The notes under the pieces are model-generated. The model had not been told where the DNA came from. It made no database searches and saw only the letters and a list, made by a program, of their open reading frames with translations. DNA of 64,000 nucleotides, taken from Phymorhynchus buccinoides (lineage: Eukaryota > Mollusca > Gastropoda > Neogastropoda > Raphitomidae). Numbering within the stretch: the first letter of the stretch is position 1; each line of letters opens with the position of its first letter. Where the stretch lies: NCBI GenBank assembly GCA_017654935.2, contig CM065682.1, positions 78,058,765 to 78,122,764 of the forward strand, given 5' to 3'. This document shows, one piece after another, positions 61,063 through 64,000 of the stretch. The position numbers and the translations under genes were made by a program.

Positions 61063-62561
61063 AGTACTTCTTCTTCGTCTTCTAAGTTCTTGTTCTTCGG
61101 TGGTTCAGGCATGTTTCTGTCAATTACAAACGTAGATGCATCATGCTAATGTTATGCGGCTAAGTAAGAATAATTAGGCCCAGCATGTCTGACTTCGGGT
61201 AGAGGAAATCTTTTTGAAAGTATTTCTTGAAAAAAGGCAGGAGAATTTCTTTCAATTACGAACGTAGATGCATCATGCTGCTGTTATGCACCTAAGTAAG
61301 AATAATTAGGCCCAGCATGTCTGACTTCGGCTAGAGGAAATCTTTTTGAAAGTATTTCTTGAAAAAAGGCAGGAGAATGGACCGGAAAGGCAGAACGATA
61401 GTAGATAACAGCATGCAAAGGGAAAAGGCAGAATCAAAGAGACTGACAGATTAGAGGTAGTTATAAGCACATAACTTCCAGAAGGTGGGGGAACTATTTG
61501 TACGGAAGACCCCCCCCCCCCCCCCAGTATTCCTAGGGGGGGGGAAAGCTTGCTTCGTTCTACTCCCACCCCACCCCCCACCCACACCCAAGTCAGTTTC
61601 TCTCTCTCTCTCTCTCTCTCTCTCCACTGTATATAAAAATAGCTGCAGTGCGCTCGCCGTGGGGAGGCAAGCAAAGAGCCAAAGACATTGAAAAGAAAAG
61701 ACTGACATCTGGTCCCTTTTCCCTATATGAATAGTGAGGACAGAAACACTGGTTGTGTCCCTCTTTATGACATAACACGTCGATAGGCCAGTTGAATTCT
61801 CCGTTCAAATTCCAATCTGAGTCTTTGCATAGCCGCCACTGTGAACTACCCCACTAATGATAACTCTATCAGCCAGGCTCGCCGTAACTCTTAAGTAGTC
61901 CATCTTCCCCTTTTAGAATATTTGGTTATGTGTGAAGCGTTGGTTGAAATTAGCGTCCTGCAAAATAATTCGGTTTATAGCGCGTGTTTATGAACGGATG
62001 GTGTTGAAATTTTGCACGACGATAGTCACTATCCCTGGTCACGCATGTTCCAAATCTCGAGTCAATGTCGGGTCTGGTTACGCCGCGGTTTGTAAAAACG
62101 TGAAGCGGCCTGTTGGCGCCCGTATCTCCAGCATTTCTGAATCGATTCGCTTCCGGTTTGGCACATTGATAGTCACCGTCCCCGGTCATCTATCTGCCAA
62201 ATTTGAAGGCAATCGGTCCAGAAACGCCGGAGATACGGCCGCCGAAAGGCCGGCGGATGCGCGTTTCGCGCATTTGCGAAACCATGCAAATGACACGGCC
62301 GCCTCTGTTGCCGTTGCCATCGCCCCATTAGGGCTCACAGCAAATTTGAAGCGATTCGGTCGAAAAACGGCAGAGTTATAAGGCCCGTTTTTATGCCCCT
62401 GTCTGAATACCATACACTAATTTAAAGCAATGTCAATCGATTTTATAAATGCCAAGCATACACAGTCACATGCACACAATGGAAACAAATGAAAATTTAG
62501 TTTACTTACCTGGTCGTACACGCCCATGTCGAACAAAGTTCTGCAACTTCTGCTTGTCCAT
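37773..62561 (-). CDS. Dada-like DDE transposase, 14 coding exons, 1,421 residues
   Basis: I joined these exons (minus strand): 62561-62510, 60168-60112, 55306-54972, 50978-50771, 50511-50293, 48161-47854, 46612-46118, 45357-44951, 44253-43865, 43745-43542, 42851-42379, 41766-41510, 41243-41007 and 38397-37773. The total is 4,266 nt, in frame throughout, from ATG (MDKQKLQNFVRHGRVRP) to the TGTTGA-type stop after QLFTC. All introns are GT-AG except one GC-AG. Features: a GTYQGMKFKWAVEHDLGW block (about 145-165); CxxC pairs at 374/377 and 410/413; acidic residues at 554 (KMDSTKK), 622 (YVDRF) and 680/682 (FEWD), a candidate DDE/D triad; RLDVWHFMRRI after the second acid; a C-terminal CxxC (CAKCQRD). 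It presumably binds the element ends and moves the transposon. The family name rests on the U6 target and the fold-like motifs, not on a search. Confidence 0.85.
38640..39260 (+). pseudogene. piggyBac-like transposase start, duplicated remnants
   Basis: ATG starts at 38952 (MDDEQLWRPLTEESDE, stop) and 39158 (MDDESLLHPLSDDSDEN) are two diverged tandem copies of the acidic N-terminus typical of piggyBac-type transposases. Both soon end in stops. TTAACTCTCTTGTGC at 38674 may be an element end. Confidence 0.6.
39130..40790. repeat. Inverted pair of piggyBac-like fragments (~400-bp arms) with a 780-bp middle
   Basis: The left arm (about 39160-39600) and right arm (about 40378-40790) are inverted copies: GAAAGATAGGAATTATAAGA, AGGCAGTGAATGACTAGTGA and AATCCTAACCCAAGGGA-type blocks occur in both. 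Each arm ends at TTAACCCT, the TTAA target of piggyBac. The middle carries the repeat shared with 27505-27785. Confidence 0.82.
40800..40975 (-). repeat. Repeat shared (inverted) with 51830-51975
   Basis: GATGTTATGCTAGGAGCTTG, ACAACATTTTGATGTAGCC and TGTCAATTGGTCTGACACAG are the reverse complement of 51830-51970. Confidence 0.82.
41007..41243 (-). CDS. Transposase exon 13
   Basis: Residues about 1135-1213: TFAGLGSPGHDPSVNRLTEA and LLSLLENSPARGLLLLANIN. The acceptor is TTCGCAG and the donor CTG/GTTAGT. No known motif. Confidence 0.8.
41510..41766 (-). CDS. Transposase exon 12
   Basis: Residues about 1050-1134: VCYGPDNRPGYNKVQSLARY and LSQGEVDEIKKLHGDLDQ. The acceptor AAACCAG and the donor GGAA/GTAAGT are good. 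No known motif. Confidence 0.8.
42000..42297 (-). mobile_element. Poly-C/GAA SINE-like repeat
   Basis: (TTC)n, TGATCGCTCAGTTTCCTGTC, AGCATGTCCGTCTTCGGCTG, CAGAACTTCCAGAAGGTGG and CCCCAGTATCCCC. The G run is nearly lost in this copy. A second family piece (GTGGTGACAGCCCTGATATG) lies just upstream at 41937. Confidence 0.82.
42379..42851 (-). CDS. Transposase exon 11: acidic and Ser-rich region
   Basis: Residues about 892-1049: ELIGLQYLTDQTVRALRQEA, a run of acidic residues (ERGEEVEVPETWDD), then a Ser/Ala/Pro-rich segment likely to be disordered. The donor is TGCA/GTAAGA. Confidence 0.82.
42900..43530. other. Intron, nothing recognised
   Basis: Intron between transposase exons 10 and 11. No repeat or coding block recognised. 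Confidence 0.45.
43542..44253 (-). CDS. Transposase exons 9 and 10
   Basis: Exon 9 (44253-43865) encodes SEMQLRGFADPSEEDVVEAV, GSTSLESFHLHLNRFIPG. Exon 10 (43745-43542) encodes HFQVYLLDGLYRWNQDRADA. The segment TSLESFHLHLNRFIPG.T.A....F...LLDGL.RWN is a strong conserved-looking block following the catalytic core. Both phase-1 joins work. Confidence 0.85.
44296..44447. mobile_element. Short palindromic MITE
   Basis: ATTGGAACTATAAGGCG at the left and CGCCTTATAGTCTGAAT at the right are inverted; about 150 bp, AT-rich inside. It lies in an intron. Confidence 0.72.
44951..45357 (-). CDS. Transposase exon 8: catalytic core
   Basis: Residues 559-693: EFRDTAAWVTNVGNEYGQVL, PPKALYVDRFCCGDD, SIRLDVWHFMRRIARGVYTE and SQSIFEWDSNDMKML. 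Asp622 in YVDR and acidic residues at 680-682 are candidate metal ligands. The donor AAAAG/GTACAG splits an Arg codon. Confidence 0.88.
45439..45599. mobile_element. Tigger/pogo-like MITE
   Basis: CAGTAGAACTAGAACCTCC at the left and GGGAGGTTCTACTG at the right, flanked by TA. Same family as 489-664. Confidence 0.8.
45640..46000. other. Intron with AT-rich and GTAG repeats
   Basis: TAGGTAGGTAGG near 45760 and a T run near 45790. A similar sequence in opposite orientation is at 59350-59480 (GACCGAACACACAGTATG, CCTACCTACCAACCC), so this is an interspersed repeat. Confidence 0.6.
46118..46612 (-). CDS. Transposase exon 7: zinc pair and first catalytic Asp
   Basis: Residues 394-558: VFDIDQTYYLAGEVYDCRHC (second CxxC pair), HRTQFPALLTYRYAADWRLV, RLLRQRSLGNSPSRL and GSVLKMDSTKK. 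Asp554 in KMDSTKK is the candidate first catalytic residue. The exon is preceded by the GC-AG intron. Confidence 0.88.
47128..47310 (+). pseudogene. LINE reverse transcriptase fragment
   Basis: The frame reads YMNDLPDTVRSTVRLFVDHY, then LQEYLKQLETLAKTCGVHFN, the Jockey RT block around the catalytic FADD, here changed to FVDH, so it is dead. It lies in the intron between transposase exons 6 and 7. Confidence 0.85.
47854..48161 (-). CDS. Transposase exon 6: first CxxC pair, GC donor
   Basis: Residues 291-393: VCPLPDAWKLVLPHEDHAWI, FTHKLCLWVPKRLWNLALRC and SLCQQELTLAGLYTKTIRK. The donor is CGCAAG/GCAAGT, the standard form of a GC-AG intron. Using the nearby GT instead puts a stop just after the join. 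Confidence 0.85.
48215..48465. mobile_element. piggyBac-type MITE, copy 2
   Basis: TTAACTCTTCTATTACCATG at the left and CATGGCACTAGAAGAGTTAA at the right are inverted and carry TTAA on both sides. Length about 250 bp. Confidence 0.88.
48960..49315. repeat. ~70-bp tandem repeat, four to five copies
   Basis: Units contain ATGCAGCTACTGATGAGATA, a short CA tract, AATGCATGAAGGTATGCACC and ACCACCATTAGAACAAC. It lies in the intron between transposase exons 5 and 6. Confidence 0.9.
49330..50290. other. Intron, no gene; 25-bp pseudo-exon considered
   Basis: AT-rich intron. A poly-C run is at 50165-50184. A short AG...GT-bordered piece at 50031-50007 does not fit the phase of exon 5. Confidence 0.45.
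50293..50511 (-). CDS. Transposase exon 5: internal 24-residue duplication
   Basis: Residues about 218-290. SVELTDAQCAEA occurs twice, 72 bp apart (50331-50402 and 50403-50474), with preceding STVTSATAM also repeated. Splice sites are CCTACAG before and CAAG/GTATGC after. Confidence 0.82.
50771..50978 (-). CDS. Transposase exon 4
   Basis: Residues 149-217: GMKFKWAVEHDLGWSVWIAQ, SFKEFFFSLNESSEIIQMKE. It continues the GTYQ of exon 3, giving FGTYQGMKFKWAVEHDLGW, a compact conserved-looking module. The donor is TCAA/GTAAGA. Confidence 0.85.
51020..52362 (+). mobile_element. Poly-C/GAA SINE-like repeat broken into three by other insertions
   Basis: Pieces: 51024-51046 (CCCGTGGGGATACCAGGGG), 51405-51515 (TTCTGGGATTTCTGTGCTTG to TTTCCCACCTGCTTACTGTC) and 52163-52362 (CATCTACTATCTTTCTGCC to GAAGAAGAAG). 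Between them are a segment with CTTAAACGCTCTGGGGGCAC (51050-51400) and the repeats at 51516-52160, which include the copy of 9890-10055 and a C run at 52134-52155. Confidence 0.75.
52422..52651. repeat. 44-bp tandem repeat, five copies
   Basis: Unit AAAACCAGTCCCATCAGCGA followed by CAATGCCCCCCAACAACCGG and TGTC, at 52422, 52466, 52510, 52554 and 52598. Almost perfect identity. Confidence 0.96.
52873..53033. mobile_element. Tigger/pogo-like MITE, inverted copy
   Basis: CAGTGGAACCTCCCTTATAG to GGGAGGTTCCACTG, flanked by TA on both sides. Confidence 0.88.
53148..53412. mobile_element. piggyBac-type MITE, copy 3 (opposite orientation)
   Basis: TTAACTCTTCTAGTGCCATG at the left; the right end GCTAGAACTTGTAGAAGAGT is decayed. 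It matches 48215-48465 in inverted orientation. Confidence 0.82.
53413..54500. other. Intron, no gene recognised
   Basis: Short frames only (for example 53864-54106 plus strand), not recognised. CT and GT low-complexity DNA appears after 54220. Confidence 0.45.
54506..54670. repeat. (GT)n and poly-G microsatellites
   Basis: (GT)n 54508-54577 and a G run 54644-54667. Confidence 0.95.
54972..55306 (-). CDS. Transposase exon 3
   Basis: Residues 37-148: NFLPTVPRQPVLVAKPGDGQ, a Pro/Lys-rich segment, then EMAGGDVACRTLVLGQHVLQ and FGTYQ. The acceptor is a T run plus CAG before 55306; the donor is CCAA/GTGAAC. Confidence 0.8.
55490..55720 (-). pseudogene. Fragment of a TTF-type zinc-finger / hAT-like protein
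   Basis: The frame reads VTRKFKSSWCEEFDWLQHRD then GKLFC. A basic K-F-x-x-x-W...E-F-x-W-L...FC segment is typical of the N-terminal zinc finger in hAT-derived proteins such as the ZNF862 type. The second cysteine pair is missing. It lies in an intron of the transposase gene. Weak call. Confidence 0.45.
55920..56765. other. Intron, nothing recognised
   Basis: AT-rich; a (CA)n tract at 56149-56168. Confidence 0.45.
56770..59157. repeat. 56-bp minisatellite, about 43 units, with a 720-bp higher-order repeat
   Basis: The unit is GGAAGGACCTGTAGAGGCCT then GTTTCCTTGGCCAACGGTCT and CCCACGCGCTTACTAA. Variants (GTATCC, GCCCG, CACGCACTT, and a 4-bp shorter unit at ACTAAGGACCTG) recur in the same order 720 bp later, for example short units at 57167, 57498, 57887 and 58218. 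720 equals 13 units minus two 4-bp deletions. It lies in the intron between transposase exons 2 and 3. Confidence 0.97.
59160..59730. other. Intron, interspersed repeat scraps
   Basis: 59340-59480 resembles 45720-45860 in inverted orientation. Nothing else recognised. Confidence 0.5.
59735..59949. mobile_element. hAT-type MITE
   Basis: CAGGGCTCCCA at the left and TGGGAGCCCTG at the right are inverted, 215 bp apart. The inside has repeated GGGTCC motifs. I could not confirm a clean 8-bp target duplication. Confidence 0.72.
60112..60168 (-). CDS. Transposase exon 2 (57 nt)
   Basis: Residues 18-36: CSIADAARDAVAAASKRP. The acceptor CTGTTTCAG and the donor CCCA/GTAAGT are strong, and the phase is kept. 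It is too short to detect by ORF length alone. Confidence 0.78.
60283..61060. repeat. (GA)n and poly-G microsatellites
   Basis: (GA)n 60283-60362 and 60980-61060; G runs 60546-60576 and 60903-60920. The rest of the interval is unrecognised intron. Confidence 0.9.
61066..61545 (-). mobile_element. Poly-C/GAA SINE-like repeat with a duplicated tail-side part
   Basis: The block TAATTAGGCCCAGCATGTCT, GACTTCGG and TTTTTGAAAGTATTTCTTG occurs twice (61180-61240 and 61305-61370). The rest follows once, to CAGAAGGTGGGGGAACTATT and a C run. Confidence 0.82.
61970..62385. repeat. Degenerate ~150-170-bp monomers
   Basis: GACGATAGTCACTATCCCTG and TTGATAGTCACCGTCCCCGG, and CCAAATCTCGAGTCAATG and CCAAATTTGAAGGCAATCGG, mark two to three related monomers. 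GC content is above the surroundings. It starts about 120 bp downstream of transposase exon 1. Confidence 0.7.
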
Positions 62562-62577
62562 TGTGACGAATGAATCT
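62510..62577 (-). CDS. Transposase exon 1 coding part, start codon at 62561
   Basis: A CAG acceptor follows a T-rich tract just before 62577, so a 5' UTR intron is present. The ATG at 62561-62559 starts MDKQKLQNFVRHGRVRP, and the donor CCAG/GTAAGT ends the exon. It joins exon 2 in frame. Confidence 0.8.
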
Positions 62578-62599
62578 CTGCAAAAACACACAAAAACAC

Positions 62600-63550
62600 A
62601 CATTAATAGTCTATTATTGAACAAATCTGGGTGGTAGATTGTTTTTCTTTACCTTTTTTACTATTTTAGGCTATGTTACACTACAGCTAGAGAGAATTTA
62701 TGATAGTTTACCATACTTGCCAAGTGCTATCAAATGACCAAACTATTCAATGTCAAGCTTTCTTCTGCACAAGATTAAAATTACATATATATGATTGACA
62801 GAAAAGACAAACTTCATATAAGCCTAGCTTATTGTTGATTTGCTAGGTTGTTGGAAAAAGGGGGAGGGAAGAACAGGGGAAAGGGAATAGGAAGAAGGGG
62901 GTGAGTGGAGGTGTGAGGGTGGGTTGTGGCAGGGAGGCTGCATTGTAGATTTTTAGTCCAATGACCCCAGAATACTAACTCAGTGGAAGGCTTCAAGTCG
63001 GGATTAAATTAAACAAGCAACACCCCCTGCCCCTTCCTTGAACCCTCCCTTCACTATTCTGCCTACCACACCCTCCACCCCACTTCCTGGCTAACTAGTC
63101 CAAGAACACCCAGCTACACAAGGGAAAAAAAAAGGGGGCTGCCCTAGTGTGTTTTTATTTGTGGTTTTGTTTTCTGCTGCTGGGGAACACTAACACTAGT
63201 AACAGCATTAGTGTTACTAACACTAAAAGCCAAAAAGGGGTTTGACTTTGAGGTGCTGCATCTCAATTGAATTGGCCAGTCCTGAGTCCGTTTATTTGTG
63301 ATCTTGTAGATTTGCTTTGCATTGAATCTCTATCATGCTCCACACCCTATCCCTCTTTAAACGAAACCTTACTGTATTAAATATACGTAGGCCTGGCCTA
63401 AGTAGCAGGAGACTGCATGATTTGTTGACGAAAATTGCGGCGAGAAACTAAGAGTTAACTGTCCCTGAACATGGTCCGAACAACAAACAACAAATCCGTG
63501 ACCGTGGCCACTGTGTTTCAAAACACAGGTGTACAACTATCCAGTTCCCA
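62600..63550. other. 5' UTR intron of the transposase gene
   Basis: AT-rich with G-rich (62855-62935) and C-rich (63020-63110) stretches. ACTAACACTAGTAACAGC and its inverse form a small hairpin near 63187-63225. No gene recognised. Confidence 0.5.
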
Positions 63551-63557
63551 AACTTAC

Positions 63558-63655
63558 CTAGATTGCTTCTCCAATCACTCTTCTTCTTCTTTTAATTGAG
63601 CATCCAACTCCAAAAACTCACAGAACTTTCTCAAGATACAGCTCCACACTTTCGA
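63558..63655 (-). other. Predicted 5' non-coding exon of the transposase gene
   Basis: On the minus strand AGAAGCAATCTAG/GTAAGT is a strong splice donor at 63558, suitable for joining to the acceptor before 62577. The start near 63655 is estimated from the TATA box. Confidence 0.6.
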
Positions 63656-63870
63656 AATGGAGGAAAAGTGGCGCTGTAGGTATAAGTATAAAAGTCTCTC
63701 TGATTGGCTAATAGTTGAGAATGGATGAAGTTGAGAAAGTTCACTGCTTGTAAAAGTCTCTCTGATTGGCTAATAGTTGGGAATAGTTGAGAAAGCTCAC
63801 AGCTAAGCTACTCAACCATTTGTCAAAGTTGAGAAAGTTGGGATTGTATCTGGAGTTCCCATTGGTTCTC
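63655..63870 (-). promoter_or_regulatory. Predicted transposase promoter: TATA and three CCAAT boxes
   Basis: On the minus strand TTTTATACTTATA (63681-63694) is a TATA box about 30 bp upstream of the predicted exon. CCAAT occurs at 63707-63703, 63768-63764 and 63865-63861. Two of these lie in a direct repeat, AAAGTCTCTCTGATTGGCTA, at 63691 and 63753. The promoter overlaps the transposon's right subterminal region. Confidence 0.65.
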
Positions 63871-63896
63871 TGAGCGAGCAGTTCACAAATAAGTAA
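63690..63896. repeat. Right transposon end: subterminal direct repeats and terminal repeat
   Basis: AAAAGTCTCTCTGATTGGCT recurs at 63690 and 63752, and AGTTGAGAAAG occurs three times. The last 23 bases are the imperfect inverse of 30820-30842, ending AAGTAA before the target duplication. Confidence 0.75.
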
Positions 63897-63902
63897 GCGC
63901 AA
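63897..63902. other. Right target-site duplication GCGCAA
   Basis: Repeats 30814-30819 exactly. Confidence 0.85.
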
Positions 63903-63937
63903 GGATGACACGCAAATTCGTGAAGCGTTCCATATTT
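63897..63937 (+). ncRNA. U6: U6 snRNA, 3' part, with T-run terminator
   Basis: GCGCAAGGATGACACGCAAA then TTCGTGAAGCGTTCCATATT and a run of T match the 3' half of U6, including the internal stem-loop and the Pol III stop. It continues exactly where the 5' part at 30751-30819 stops. Confidence 0.95.
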
Positions 63938-63965
63938 TTTTTAAATTTAAACAATTTTAAAATTA

Positions 63966-64000
63966 CCCCCCCCCCAAAAAAAAAAAAAAAAAAAAAAAAA
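63966..64000. repeat. Poly-C then poly-A at the window edge
   Basis: About 10 C and 26 A end the window. This may be the tail of a retroelement lying beyond the edge, or a contig end artefact. Confidence 0.8.

Larger units (their letters stand above)
30820..63896. mobile_element. Giant (33,077 bp) Dada-U6-like DNA transposon inserted in U6
   Basis: The U6 gene stops at GCGCAA (30814-30819) and resumes at GCGCAA (63897-63902), so the insert has a 6-bp target duplication. The insert ends are weakly inverted: the first 23 bases and the complement of the last 23 match at 14 positions, with 7 of the last 8 (including CTCGC) identical. Each end has subterminal direct repeats. The insert encodes one long intact transposase-like gene on the minus strand. 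Known biology: the Dada superfamily targets U6, U1 and tRNA genes and makes 6-7-bp duplications. Assignment to Dada is inference. The element is far larger than I would expect and is full of nested MITEs and retroelement scraps. Confidence 0.82.

Noticed and set aside
30820..63896. Maverick/Polinton, which also makes 6-bp target duplications and is large
   Set aside because: No protein-primed DNA polymerase, integrase, ATPase or capsid motif was seen; the only intact gene has no resemblance to those, and the ends lack long inverted repeats.
30751..63937. The two U6 pieces as independent retropseudogenes
   Set aside because: They share orientation, break at the same place, duplicate exactly six bases and together make one complete U6; an insertion explains this better.

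Overview
The window is eukaryotic: coding sequence is split by GT-AG introns, most of the DNA is transposons, SINE-like repeats and long GA/GT microsatellites, and there is a 500-base run of N (28501-29000). The repeat types, and an animal fatty-acid-synthase-like megasynthase with a damaged enoylreductase, suggest a mollusc, most likely a marine gastropod. That is inference.

Left part (1-28500). Eleven consecutive minus-strand exons between 23791 and 3031 encode the pseudo-methyltransferase, structural (pseudo-ketoreductase) region, enoylreductase, ketoreductase and the start of the carrier-protein linker of an animal FAS or FAS-like polyketide synthase. Exons from 18268 leftward join in frame with good splice sites. 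The most 5' visible exon (22888-23791) needs two frame changes. The carrier protein and anything after it lie off the left edge. The KS, acyltransferase and dehydratase exons are not visible upstream. The introns hold many MITEs and SINE-like elements, a near-perfect 120-bp palindrome and a large LINE reverse-transcriptase fragment (19346-21568).

Right part (29001-64000). A U6 snRNA gene is cut in two. Its first 69 bases are at 30751-30819 and its 3' part is at 63897-63937, in the same orientation, and both pieces carry GCGCAA at the break. The 33,077 bp between them (30820-63896) behave as one giant DNA transposon with a 6-bp target duplication, weak terminal inverted repeats and subterminal direct repeats. 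It carries one very long gene: 14 coding exons on the minus strand (62561 to 37773) plus a 5' non-coding exon, which I could join in frame into a 1,421-residue protein without a stop. The protein has two CxxC pairs and an acidic DDE-like core, as expected of a transposase. A DNA transposon with a 6-bp target duplication inside U6 fits the Dada superfamily (Dada-U6), known to target multicopy small-RNA genes. The 33-kb size, the intron-rich transposase and the load of nested elements are the unusual part.

Inside the giant element are nested piggyBac-like MITEs (TTAA, three copies), an inverted pair of piggyBac-like fragments, a Ty3/gypsy RT piece with an 83-bp tandem repeat, Penelope-like and LINE fragments, a Tc1-like fragment, and a 2.4-kb 56-bp minisatellite with a 720-bp higher-order period (56770-59157). 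The transposase promoter (TATA plus three CCAAT boxes) appears to lie in the right transposon end. All family names come from reading motifs by eye; no search was run.
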